A stretch of 64,000 bases of DNA from Saprospiraceae bacterium (GCA_016711125.1 JADJTQ010000008.1:193205-257204); one strand, 5' to 3'. Shown: positions 46,067 to 55,469, numbered from the stretch's first letter. Notes: generated by a model not told the origin, from the letters alone. Made by a program: numbers and translations.

Positions 46067-46690
46067 ATGAAAAAGAAAATTTTATGGATTGGACTTGCCT
46101 TAATGTTGACAAGTAGTTTTCAGGTGAAAGCACAATATACTAAAACAGACAGCACTTACAAACGGTGGTTCGTTGGTAGCACTTTGTTTTTATTAGGTAA
46201 TTTTGATAAAGTAGACCCACCAAATTTTATTCAACTAAATTTAGGTTATCGCATAACAGGAAAGGATGTGATTTCTCTTGAACTAAAAACATGGAAATAT
46301 TCTTGGCCACTTGGTATTAACCCTTTTTATAATAAGGCTTACGGCACATCTGTCGAAAAATTCCCCGGTTATATAAAAGATTATGGTTTTGCTATTGCTT
46401 ATCAAAAGTATTTTTGGAAAGGACTTTACGCAGCAGTACACGTAATGCCTGCTTGGCAATCATATATGAATGAAAACGGTAATAAGGTTGGTAATGGTTT
46501 CATGATATTCAACACTTATCGCGTTGGCTATCACATTAAATTCTTTAAGGATAGGTTCTTTTTTGAACCATCAATTGGTATTGCTGGCCGTCCTTATTAC
46601 ACTAAAATGCCTGATGGTTTTAAACAAAAAGATGACAAGTGGGCAAAATGGACGCCTGAACCAGGGCTGCATTTTGGATTTAATTTTTAG
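46067..46690 (+). CDS. Exported beta-barrel-like protein, paralog 2
   Basis: 207 residues, the same length as its neighbour, with about half of the residues identical (YKRWFVGST, FIQLNLGYRITGKDV, RVGYHIKFFKDRFFFEPSIGI, LHFGFNF). The signal peptide is ALMLTSSFQVKAQ. It is a tandem duplication inside one cassette. Function is unknown; an 8-10 strand barrel is inferred. Confidence 0.75.
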   Translation: MKKKILWIGLALMLTSSFQVKAQYTKTDSTYKRWFVGSTLFLLGNFDKVDPPNFIQLNLGYRITGKDVISLELKTWKYSWPLGINPFYNKAYGTSVEKFPGYIKDYGFAIAYQKYFWKGLYAAVHVMPAWQSYMNENGNKVGNGFMIFNTYRVGYHIKFFKDRFFFEPSIGIAGRPYYTKMPDGFKQKDDKWAKWTPEPGLHFGFNF

Positions 46691-46751
46691 TAATTTAGAA
46701 GTGGTATAACAATTTTAATCTCAAATAATAAAGACAGATAATACACCAGCC

Positions 46752-46875
46752 ACCAACAGCACCTACAAGAAATTGGCGGTTCAGTGGTTAAATAAAGCTT
46801 TGTGCTTCGTATCAAGTTTTGTGGTGGCAGACAGTTTTGTGCTTCGAAATCGCCAACTTCTTGTAGCTGCGGACC
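46752..46875. repeat. attC-like palindrome E
   Basis: The left arm CCTACAAGAAATTGGCG (46762-46778) pairs with CGCCAACTTCTTGTAGC (46851-46867), 15 of 17 positions. CCAACAGC flanks on the left and GCTGCGGACCGTT on the right, which extends the pairing. The centre contains two related blocks, GCTTTGTGCTTCGTATCAAG and TTTTGTGCTTCGAAATCG. It shares its centre with element B. Confidence 0.8.
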
Positions 46876-47047
46876 GTTCGAGTCAATCATCCCTTCGGTC
46901 GGCTTGGCTCAAACGTGTCGGGGACAAGCCCCTTATTCGTGATCGTCACCTTCGGTCAGACAACCACGAACAAGGGATTTGATGAAATCCGGAAAATCTT
47001 CGGCGCTTCGCTCTGGATTTCCGAACTTCACATATCCCCAACACGAT
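46876..47047. repeat. ORF-less hairpin module, copy 5 (172 bp, slightly diverged)
   Basis: Full-length copy with a few changes: ATCATCC for ATCCTCC, CGCTCTGG for CGCGCCGG, and an end of CCCCAACACGAT where others have CCCCGACACGTT. The outer stem is therefore weakened. Confidence 0.85.
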
Positions 47048-47073
47048 GTATGTCATTCGAAAAAAAACTGGCG

Positions 47074-47822
47074 ATGAAAAAATTTATTCTTCTATTTCTT
47101 GTATCTATTTATTTTTTGGAAATGCCTTTGGTCAAGATCAATACATCTTTCCCTTTGGAAGTGGGCCAAACAAATTGTTCATTAGGGAGATTATAGACTT
47201 AACTGGCAAGGAGCGACCTAAGATTTGCTTCCTGCCAACTGCTTCAGGAGATAGTGAACGCAATATTATAAGATGGTATGAACTTGTATCTGACCTTTCA
47301 GTAGAACCATCTGTTCAACGGGTTTGGATCAACTCTTACGACCAAAAAGTTTCATTTGAAGAAACTCTTCTAAGTATGGATGCCATAGTGGTCGGGGGAG
47401 GAAATACCCTAAACATGATGGCCATATGGAAGGCACAAGGAATTGACACGGTTCTTAAAAAGGCATTAGAAAGGGGTATTGTTTTAGCTGGTGGGAGTGC
47501 GGGGTCTTTATGTTGGTTCGAAAACGGAACAACAGATTCACGACCAATTGAGCTAAGTGTAGTAGAAGGCCTGGGTTTTCTCCCATTTAGCCATTGTCCG
47601 CATTATGATAGTGAGGAAAATCGCAGACCTCTATACCATAAGAATATTAAAAGTGGATTATTCAAACCTGGATATGCCATGGATAACAATGCTGGTATCA
47701 TTTTTAAAAACGGGAAGCCCCTTAAGGTAGTGTCCATCGAGGAAAAGGACAACTGCTACTTTGTTTCAATGAAAGGTGGCAAGATAGCAGAGGAGAGACT
47801 CGAATCAACTATTCTGAAATAG
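47074..47822 (+). CDS. Peptidase E-like (S51) exported protein, one frameshift
   Basis: I start at the ATG at 47074 (MKKFILLFLVSIYFF), a good signal peptide; one T more in the T6 run at 47112-47117 joins it to GNAFGQDQYIFPFGSGPNK. The S51 pattern is present: ICFLPTASGDSE, DAIVVGGGNTLNMMAIWKAQGI, the nucleophile Ser in VLAGGSAGSLCWF, and GFLPFSHCPHYDSE. Peptidase E cleaves Asp-Xaa dipeptides; members are normally cytosolic, so a signal peptide would be unusual. About 249 residues. Confidence 0.8.
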
Positions 47823-48500
47823 AATTATTTTTGTTCAACCTGAGGGATTTGAAGCGGTTCAAGAATTTTATGACAGAGACCCGAAAAGGAAAACTGGAAG
47901 ATCATCAAGTTTAGACGGCCGCAGGAAAAGATAACATTATTTACCAGATTACATCCAGATTCCTTGCTACACTAAAATTTGGCAAAATGGACGGCACCTA
48001 TTTAGATTTAAATCACCTTACTAAATTGTCAAAAATCAACGTGTTGATTCCTGATGACTTTGGTTTGCAGAATCTAGATACTGTTGATCGAGAAATCCTC
48101 ATGGACATTATCGAAGACCGACACGACCAGGCTTCAACCATCTTAGCATCTCAAATACCTATCAGCAAATGGTGCCAAATCATAGGGGACGAGACCATTG
48201 CTGATGCGATATTGGATCGAATAGTTCATCCCGCACATTGCATTACTCTCACCAGAGAGTCTCTAAGGAAAAAGGACAAGCCAAAAGAAGTTTAAGTAAT
48301 GTAATTGCTGTAAATGACATTCCCACAATATTCACAGCTTCTTCAAATACAGCCAATTGGGTTGGCTGATTTGGGATGTGAGTGTGGAAATCTCCCGCTA
48401 GAATTTTGCTCAAACGAGAGCTCAGAATCATTTTTTATCTTTGAGTACCAGTGGCACACTTTCACCGAAATGAGTGGCACAGTTTCACCGAAATATACAC
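47823..48500 (+). mobile_element. Remnant of a second IS21 element
   Basis: It contains an istB 3' fragment at 47987-48295 (VLIPDDFGLQNLD as Walker B, ILASQIPISKW, ADAILDRIVHPAHCITL) and, at 48450-48497, two near copies of GTGGCACAGTTTCACCGAAAT, the subterminal repeat of an IS21 end. The istA gene, the first half of istB and the other end are gone. Its sequence differs from the element at 35085. Confidence 0.8.
47987..48295 (+). pseudogene. IstB C-terminal fragment
   Basis: About 102 residues that match the last third of IstB, including Walker B (DDFGLQ) and the closing ADAILDRIVHPAH. Walker A is missing. It is about 60 percent like the IstB at 36886 by eye. Confidence 0.82.
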
Positions 48501-48511
48501 ACAAAAACTAA

Positions 48512-49076
48512 ATGAAAAGAAAATTAAATATTTTGGGAATTAATGGAAGTGCAAGTAGAAACTCGTCCAATCTTTCCATCTTGAATAAAATTGCCGAACT
48601 CGGAAGATTGGAATTTGATCTAAAAGTAATTGAAGCCTTAACGGAATTGCCACATTTTAGAACGGAATTTACAGACAATAACGTCCCGGACAAGGTAGTT
48701 GATTTTCGTAGTCAAATTGAAAGCGCAGACGGGGTAATAATCTGTACTCCTGAATATATTTTTAGTATTCCAAGTGGACTTAAAAACGCAATTGAATGGT
48801 GTGTTTCGACCGTAGTATTTTCGGATAAACCAATTGGATTGATTACGGCTTCTGCAAGTGGGAAAAAAGGACACAAGGAGCTGAGACTTATTATGAAAAC
48901 CGTTCAAGCAAATTTCACGGACGAAACTACGCTTCTGATACAGGGAATTAAGGGCAAAATAGATAGTAGAGGAGAGATTGTGGACGATAAGACAAAAAAA
49001 TGAATTAGAGAAGTTTGTACAAGCATTTACGGAATGGAATAGAAAACCAGCAGGTAGCACTGTATATAACAAGTAG
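48512..49076 (+). CDS. NADPH-dependent FMN reductase, one frameshift
   Basis: The flavodoxin-like pattern is ILGINGSASRNSSNLSIL (phosphate loop), SADGVIICTPEYIFSIPSGLKNAIEWC and KPIGLITASASGKKGHKELR. The A7 run at 48994-49000 breaks the frame; one A less gives NELEKFVQAFTEWNRKPAG and a stop at 49076. It is about 187 residues, as expected. It reduces FMN or quinone-like acceptors with NAD(P)H. The stop lies inside the start of the next palindrome. Confidence 0.84.
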
Positions 49077-49268
49077 TGAAATTCAGAGGGATTTACAATT
49101 CCTGCGGTGTTTGGCTTTTAAGAGTCGTTGGTTCAAAACTTTATGATGTGTAAGAGAACACATTTATCGAAATCGAATTAAAATGAGCTCCTAGAATGAA
49201 GCGCTCCCTGACAGTGTACACCACGGCAGCTGGCCTGGCGGCACAGCCGACCGGGTGGACTAAGCGTA
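49060..49268. repeat. Possible attC-like element F (weak)
   Basis: GCACTGTATATAACAAG at about 49055-49073 and CAGTGTACACC at about 49212 are partly complementary, and TATAACA stands at the left as in element C. The pairing is poorer than in B, D and E. It leads into module copy 6. Confidence 0.4.
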
Positions 49269-49330
49269 GAGTCAAGACGACCGAAGGGAGGAGTGACTCA
49301 AACGTGTCGGGGGCAAGGCCCGACAACGTT
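49269..49330. repeat. ORF-less hairpin module, copy 6 (about 62 bp, inner part inverted)
   Basis: The outer stem is short: AACGTGTCGGG, loop GGCAAGG, CCCGACAACGTT. The left hairpin reads GAGTCAAGACGACCGAAGGGAGGAGTGACTC: its middle is the reverse complement of the TCCTCCCTTCGGTCG found in the other copies, while the flanks keep their direction. The loop of that hairpin has turned around. Confidence 0.7.
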
Positions 49331-49428
49331 GTGCGTTATACAGTGGAGAGACTTCGAGATTGAGTTTTAGTAGGTTGTAGTCTTTAGTTTCAGCAATCAT
49401 GAAAAACAATACAATTGAATCTTACTTT

Positions 49429-50838
49429 ATGAAAAAAATGAAAAAAATATTACTCCTTCTTTTGTTACCAGTCTGTCTATTTGCACAAAACGAGACATCA
49501 ATCTTTGAAACATACATGCAAACCCAAGCTAGCTTATATGGATTTAATGGAAATGTTTTGGTTTCGAAAAATGGGGAAGTTATTTATAAAAACTCTTTTG
49601 GTTATTCTGATTATAGCACAAAAGCCAAACTTGATGGTAATAGCATTTTTGATTGTGGATCGATTGCAAAGGAATTCACGGCAATGGGGGATACTATTAT
49701 TGAAAGACAAGGGTTTGGTTGGCTATGACGATACACTCGGAAAGTTCTTTCCGGAACTTCCTTATTCTAATATTACCATCCAGCAACTACTTACCCATAC
49801 TTCTGGGATACCCGATGGATTTAACTTATTGTCAGAATTTTTTGACCATACTAAAATCGCTACTAATAATGATTTGATTCGATTGCTTGCCAAAGAAAAG
49901 CCACCTGCTTTATTTAATCCTGGTGAAAATATGATGTATTCAGGAACTGCTTTTAATATATTGGCATCCATTATCGAAATAATCTCTGGAAAATCGTATA
50001 ATGAGTATATAGATAAGCATATTTTCAAGCCATTAGGAATGACTCACACTTTTGTTGTCAATGGCACCCGTTCAGCAAAATTAATTCCCGGATATGCTTA
50101 TGGTTTTGTTTATTCTGATAGTTTGCAAACCTATGTCAGAGCTGATAGTATGCGTTCTGGTTGGACGAGTTATCTAGCAGGGATAACTGGAGAAGGAATG
50201 ATAATTTCAACAACAAATGATCTTTTAAAATGGGACCGTGCACTCAAACATCACAGCTTACTTTCAGTTGCAACCCAACAGGCAATGCTTGTTACGCAAG
50301 CGGAAAAACGGACCTTTCCATTCATTCACTTTGGTTATGGAATAAGGGTTGGGGAAAATGATTTCGGAAATTATATTTTTCACGATGGTTGGTACCCCGG
50401 ATATAAATGCATGCATATACGTTATACAGATCATGATATAACTGCCATTGTTTTATCAAACAATGAGTCTCATTCGATTATATTGCAGATGCTTTGGCAG
50501 CAATAGCACTAAATAAAAATTTTGTAATGCCTCATGATCACAAAGAAATTATTATAGAAACTGACATTGAAAAATATGCTGGTAAATATATGCTGCCCCT
50601 CCTAAGGCCTCCTTATATGGTTTCTTTTCCTGCTGAATTGGTTAATGAAAATGGTGCCCTATTTATTCATGCTGGTAGCGGCAAAGACATAGAACTGAAA
50701 TCAGAGTCTGAAACTAAGTTCTTCTATGCTGATGGTTCCGACCAGCAAATAGAGTTTGAAACAGATAGTAGCGGCAAGAATCTTAGAGCCTGGCATATTG
50801 GATGGGGGCTTAAAAATGAAATAAGGAAAATAGATTAG
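49429..50838 (+). CDS. Serine hydrolase, class C beta-lactamase-like, two frameshifts
   Basis: A signal peptide (KILLLLLLPVCLFAQ) is followed by FNGNVLVSKNGEVIYKNSFGYSDY and the SxxK motif in CGSIAKEFTAM. One G less in the G5 run at 49686-49690 gives MGILLLKDKGLVGYDDTLGKFFPELPYSNITIQQLLTHTSGIPD. A later Tyr motif is MYSGTAFNILASIIE, and FHDGWYPGYKCMH stands where the KTG-like third motif is found. A second break near 50490 leads into DYIADALAAIALNKNF and a small C-terminal beta domain to 50838. About 470 residues. Such enzymes cleave D-amino peptides or esters; resistance is not implied. Confidence 0.78.
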
Positions 50839-51059
50839 AAAGAGGTATTGATCGTAAGTGCACCGCACGGCACCAGCTATTTAACATGTGCTGTATTGTG
50901 GGTTATTTCAAACGTGCAATAGATTTCGTTAGCAACGTGTCACAAGGATGTAGATTTAAACGCCCATGTTTTATAGCCACACATTGAGCTCAATATTTAG
51001 GGGCTTTCGTCTATGAGCTGAGTCAGTAGTCTGGATAATGGCCCCAAAAGATACCAGGA
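50839..51059. other. Noncoding, eroded sequence
   Basis: About 220 bp with stops in all frames. AACGTGTCACAAGG near 50934 recalls the start of the module but has no second arm. Nothing else is seen. Confidence 0.3.
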
Positions 51060-51410
51060 TTTTGATATGTGGTTTACTATGAAAACTGCATTTGCAAATA
51101 TCATGGAAAAACTTTAACGGAATACACCCCTAGAGACGGATTTAGGTGGGAGCGAAGTTTGGGGTCTATATATAGAGCAGTCGGGTATCATTTGGATTAC
51201 AGCCAGAGGCAGCTCTACGAGATTCGACCCTTCTGTTTCTCTTTCAAATCCAAAAGCGTTTACTGTTTTTACCGTTGAAGACGGATTTAATTGTTGTGTT
51301 CAAAGTATGTATCAGGACAGTTCAGGAAATATGTGGTGGGGTCCGGGGCAAGGACTCTATCGATTTGATGGTAAACGCTTTTATCAAGTTAAACAAAATG
51401 GCCCTTGGTA
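51060..51410 (+). pseudogene. Remnant of a two-component propeller sensor
   Basis: Across frame changes one reads YYENCICKYHGKTLTEYTPRDGF, then GLYIEQSGIIWITARGSSTRFDPS and QSMYQDSSGNMWWGPGQGLYRFDGKRFYQ. These are Reg_prop beta-propeller blades (a W-x-G...G-L-x-R-F-D-G-K pattern) from hybrid two-component systems of Bacteroidota. Only two to three blades remain. Confidence 0.6.
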
Positions 51411-51901
51411 GTACAACAATGGACACAACAAAATTGAACTGAAAAAAACAAACACGTAGAGAACAGCACGAACGCACAACAATCTAGATAATTTCAGCAT
51501 ATTGCCCAGCCTGGTCTTCGTCAGCCGGCGGGCCCGTATCTGATTTCGCGATCGACAGCCCTCACTTGGCACGAGGAAAGGCTTCGCGACCCTGTCAAGG
51601 GATCCTGACCTTGATCGTCATGACCGGAGTTTCAAGGCGCTACCCCTATCCACCCCGAGAGCTAGGAAGACTGACAACTCCCGATAATTCTGTAATTTTA
51701 TATCCAAAAGATACCCATGCTGATATACACAAGGGCTTGTCAAAATATATTACGTGGGAGAATTTAGTATTAGTAATTCTAAGCCGGCATCTATACTAAA
51801 TTTAAACAATTGTACTTTTAATTCTCTCACTTCGGTATTGAAATTCAGATCCCCATTGGAATAGAAAACCATAAGGATATTATAAAAAGATATCATCGAA
51901 A
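51411..51901. other. Noncoding, with a GC-rich patch
   Basis: No gene is recognised. The part at about 51505-51665 (GCCGGCGGGCCCG, GGCACGAGGAAAGGC, CACCCCGAGAGC) is clearly richer in G and C than anything nearby, which suggests a small piece of other origin. The open frame over it does not resemble a protein I know. Confidence 0.35.
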
Positions 51902-52795
51902 GTGAATTCAGCGCAAAAATTAGGATTCCCGGAAGACACCAAATTATTGATCATACACGCGGATGACGCAGGACTTTCACATTCCGAAAATATGGCTACA
52001 ATTCAATCGCTGAAGATCGGAATTGTGAACTCTTATAGTATCATGGTACCTTGCCCGTGGTTTTATGAAATAGCGGTATTTGCTAAAAATAATCCTCAAT
52101 TTGACAACGGAATTCACTTGACACTAACCTGCGAGTGGGAAAATTACAGATTCGGACCAGTTTTACCGGTTTCGAAAGTTCCTAGTTTGGTGGATGAGAA
52201 TGGTCATTTCTATAGAAAAAGGGAACAACTTAGAAAAAATGCATCTATTGAGGACGTTAGAAATGAGCTTCAGGCACAATTCGAAAAAGCAATCAAATTC
52301 GGTTTAAAACCATCTGACATTGATTCACATATGTATAGCGTTGGAGCAAGTCCTGCGTTTTATAATATATATAGAGAATTAGGATAGAAATTCAATCTTC
52401 CCATTTTAGTAAATGAACAATTGATGAAAATCGTCGGACTAAATTCCAAATTAAACATTAAAGATGGGGATTTTCTAATTGATAGAGCTTACGTGGGAGA
52501 ATTTGAGTTTTTCAGGACGGGTGACTTGAGTAACTATTGCGATTCTCTTTTTGAAAAGTTGAAAGGCGGACTCAATCTTATTTTAATTCATCCAGCATTT
52601 GATGATGACGAAATGAAAGGAATTACCGTCAATCATCCAAATTTTGGTTCTGAATGGAGGCAAATTGATTATGACTTCTTTACAAGCGAACAAAGCAAGT
52701 CGAAACTCAGAGAGAATAATATCGAATTAGTTACTTGGAAAGACATAAAAGACAGGATTTGTAAAGTGAATCAGAATGTAAGCGCTCAGGCATGA
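51902..52795 (+). pseudogene. YdjC/ChbG-type deacetylase with a nonsense codon
   Basis: From a GTG at 51902: LLIIHADDAGLSHSENMATIQSLKIG (metal Asp pair), NGIHLTLTCEWENYRFGPV (His) and DIDSHMYSVGASP (second His) are the YdjC carbohydrate-deacetylase motifs. The frame is open apart from a TAG at 52385-52387 in YRELG, stop, KFNLPILVNEQL, where relatives have Lys; a single A-to-T change explains it. The 3' end was altered by the IS66 insertion: before it, the gene would have ended VNQNG; now it reads into the IS end. Confidence 0.82.
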
Positions 52796-52851
52796 GCGTC
52801 TTGGATGATCAAGAAAAAGCCTACACCTTTGTGTAAAATAAAGGCAAAGGT

Positions 52852-53177
52852 ATGAAGAGACATAATGCGACAGAGATATTTCAACTCATAGCTGCCTACG
52901 AAGAAGGCACCTTATCGAAGGAAGGTTTCTGCAAGAAGACTCGATTAAAGGAAAGCAGTTTGATTTACTGGCGGAATAAGTATCAAAGCACATGGACACC
53001 GAGAATGGTGCTGTATCTCCGACGAGGTCGAAGACCGAGGCTTTCGTTCGGGTGAATCACGGGATAGTAAGGAATCCGGATTTCCAGATGGAAATAATAA
53101 TGCCTGATGGGAAACGTGTTCGATTCTCTTCATTGGTTCCAGAAGCATACTTAGAAAATATTTTGACCATAAGATGA
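52852..53177 (+). pseudogene. tnpA: IS66 accessory protein TnpA, frameshifted
   Basis: It begins KRHNATEIFQLIAAYEEGTLSKEGFCKKTRLKESSLIYWRNKY, the HTH part of IS66 TnpA. After a frame change near 53000 it ends MEIIMPDGKRVRFSSLVPEAYLENILTIR, the usual C-terminus. It overlaps tnpB (ATGA). Confidence 0.8.
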
Positions 53178-53539
53178 TTGGCATTCCTGGAGTTCGGACC
53201 TATTATCTGTATCGTAAGCCAACAGACATGCGCAAAAGTTTGTAACGGACTTGGTGGTGTGGTCAACAATGAAATGGGTAAGGATTTATTAAGTGGCGAT
53301 GGCTTTATATTTCTTAATAAACGACGAACGCTCATTAAGGTGTTAGTCTGGGATCGTACGGGGTATGTGATTTATTACAAAAGTTGGCTTCTGGCACTTT
53401 GGAGCTTCCGGATTGGAAAGAAGACCTCGAGACACAGCAATTGGAGATATCGACCTTACTGATGATGTTGGAAGGAGTTGAAATTGGCACTGCCAAATTA
53501 CGTAAACGGTATATAAACCCGGAAAGGAAAAGAGCATAA
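53174..53539 (+). pseudogene. tnpB: IS66 Orf2 protein TnpB, frameshifted
   Basis: MIGIPGVRTYYLYRKPTDMRKSF at the start, GKDLLSGDGFIFLNKRRTLIKVLVWDRTGYVIYYK in the middle and LASGTLELPDWKEDL with KLRKRYINPERKRA at the end cover a whole TnpB in three frames (breaks near 53240 and 53385). Confidence 0.85.
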
Positions 53540-53614
53540 ATAGACCTAAAATAAATATAAAATTTCTGGATATGCATTAGCAATAATATGCATATGTTTT
53601 TGTATTTTTATTAG

Positions 53615-55063
53615 GTGAATAATGCACAACCTACATATGAAGGATTAGTAAAGATCGACGAAGAGTTGCGCCAGGAGAACGCGCAATTAAAATTTGATTT
53701 GGAACAACTTCGTAAGGCGGTGTATGGTTCTAAATCCGAGCGATTTACAACAGAATTGCAGGTCAAGCGAATTTGTTTGGCGATCAGCCAATGGAGATCC
53801 CAGACCGGTGGATGAAGTCGAATTAGTTGTACGGAAGAAAAAGCGAAAAGGCGAACAACCGGTTCGAGAGAAAATATCTGAATCGCTTCGAAGAGAGGTA
53901 ATTGTGATTAATCCAGATGTGGATACAAACAACATGGACAGGATTGGAGAGGCGATCAGTGAAAAACTGGAAATAAAGCCTGCGGAAATCTATGTAATAA
54001 GAACAGTTCGTCCTAATTATCTAGACCATGAAGGGACTTTTCATATAGCCCCATTAAATGATCCCTTTCCAAAATCGAATGCTGGAGCGAGTTTTGCAGC
54101 TGATATAGCGGTAAAAAGTATGCTGATCACCTACCATTGTACCGTCAGTCTAAAATATTAGCCAGAAATCAAGTTAAGATGTCACCCTCAACCTTGTTAA
54201 ATTATCTGGCTTTGGGTGCCAAAACTTGGGATTTTGATCCCCGTCTTAAGAGAAGAAATCCATCGAAGCAATTACATGCAAGCAGACGAAACAAGTATGC
54301 GCGTGTTGACAAGAGATAAACCGGGCAGTCCATTAAAAGGATGCTTTTTAGTAAAGCCACCCAATGAACGGTTAGTCCTTTTTGAATACATTAAAACGAA
54401 GAAAAGGTAAATATTCTGGATTCACTTAAGGGTTTAAAGGCTATCTGCAAGTAGATGGAAATGTATCCTATGAGGACAAGGGTAAAGAAACCGCCGTTAC
54501 CTGATACATTGTCTGGTCCATAGCCGCAGAAAATTCACCGAAGCATTGGAATATGACAAGAAAAATCAGGCTATGTGCTCGAGGAAATTAAAAAGCTGTA
54601 CCTGATCGAAAGGCAAATGGATGAAGAGGCCTACGATTTCGAACAAAAATTAAAACACGACAAAATTATCCGTTCCAATATTGTTGGCATTAAAAGAGTG
54701 GCTGCTGGATAATTTGCAGCCAAATTTACCAAATAATCCTTTTCAACGCGCTGTAAAATACATGCTTAAAGGTGGGATGGGCTTATTAAGTACACCAACA
54801 ATGGAATATTAAGACCGGACAATAATTTGATTGAGAATCAAATTAGACCACTAGCTCTGGGCCGAAAGAACTTCATGTTTGCTGCGTCGCACCAAGGTGC
54901 CGAATATGCAGCCATTTTCTACTCCTTCTTTGCCATGTGCAAAATCAATGATATAGATCCTCACCGATGGTTAACCGATGTCTACCTGAGAATCGATAAT
55001 CATAACATTCAAAAGCTAGACGAACTCCTACCCACAAAAGACTATCAGTTTCTATCTGTCTAA
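53615..55063 (+). pseudogene. tnpC: IS66 transposase TnpC, heavily broken
   Basis: Pieces in order: coiled-coil start EELRQENAQLKFDLEQLRKAVYGSKSERF, EGTFHIAPLNDPFPKSNAGASFAADIAVKK, QADETSMRVLTRDKPG (first Asp of DDE), a glimpse of GYLQVDG (second Asp), and the end IENQIRPLALGRKNFMFAASHQGAEYAAIFYSFFAMCKIN (Glu in ENQIR). At least six frame breaks and stops lie between them. Confidence 0.85.
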
Positions 55064-55127
55064 TCTCTCCCTCCCAGTAGATTTAAGTCAATTTTATACG
55101 TCCGTGCCCGAGCGCTTACATCAGAAT

Positions 55128-55469
55128 GGCTAGAATTAAGATGGGGTTGGTCGTCTAATAGCAAGTTAGTTACTTTTAATTCCTTCACTTTCCATATCCA
55201 GGACATTGTACATAAAATACTGGGAAAGCCCACCTAGATGCATGCGATTTAGATAAGGCGACAGCCTTTAAGGGAAACAACGGGCTACATAATCCACCGA
55301 GTAAAATCACACTTAAGTCAGGTGCCTGCGAGTAAAGCAATAGCGATTCAGGCGGTGGGTCAAAAACCGTTTCTTGTTCTAAATTCCTGTATCTTACAAA
55401 AGAAAAATGCGTCAGGTGATCTGCTACCTTACTCATACTTGACCTGTGGCCCTAATCCGAAATAACATG
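55128..55469. other. Noncoding stretch, no gene seen
   Basis: About 340 bp of eroded sequence between the IS66 end and the AraC-type gene. Short frames on both strands do not look like proteins. Confidence 0.35.

Larger units (their letters stand above)
52778..55119 (+). mobile_element. IS66 family element, 2342 bp, decayed
   Basis: The terminal inverted repeats are GTAAGCGCTCAGGCA (52778-52792) and TGCCCGAGCGCTTAC (55105-55119), 14 of 15 positions paired. The flanking direct repeat is ATCAGAAT at 52770-52777 and 55120-55127, a perfect 8 bp as IS66 makes. It carries the tnpA-tnpB-tnpC set, all broken. It entered the last codons of the YdjC gene. Confidence 0.9.

Noticed and set aside
48314..48511. 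ORF of 65 codons before the FMN reductase
   Set aside because: It reads through the IS21 end repeats (GTGGCACAGTTTCACCG) and is not a gene.
32723..49330. Classical class 1-type integron
   Set aside because: No IntI-type insert in the recombinase, no attI recognised, and most R boxes deviate from GTTRRRY; it is reported as integron-like only.
49429..50838. Antibiotic-resistance beta-lactamase
   Set aside because: Only the general serine-hydrolase fold is seen; such proteins in Bacteroidota are mostly esterases or D-peptidases and the third motif is not canonical.
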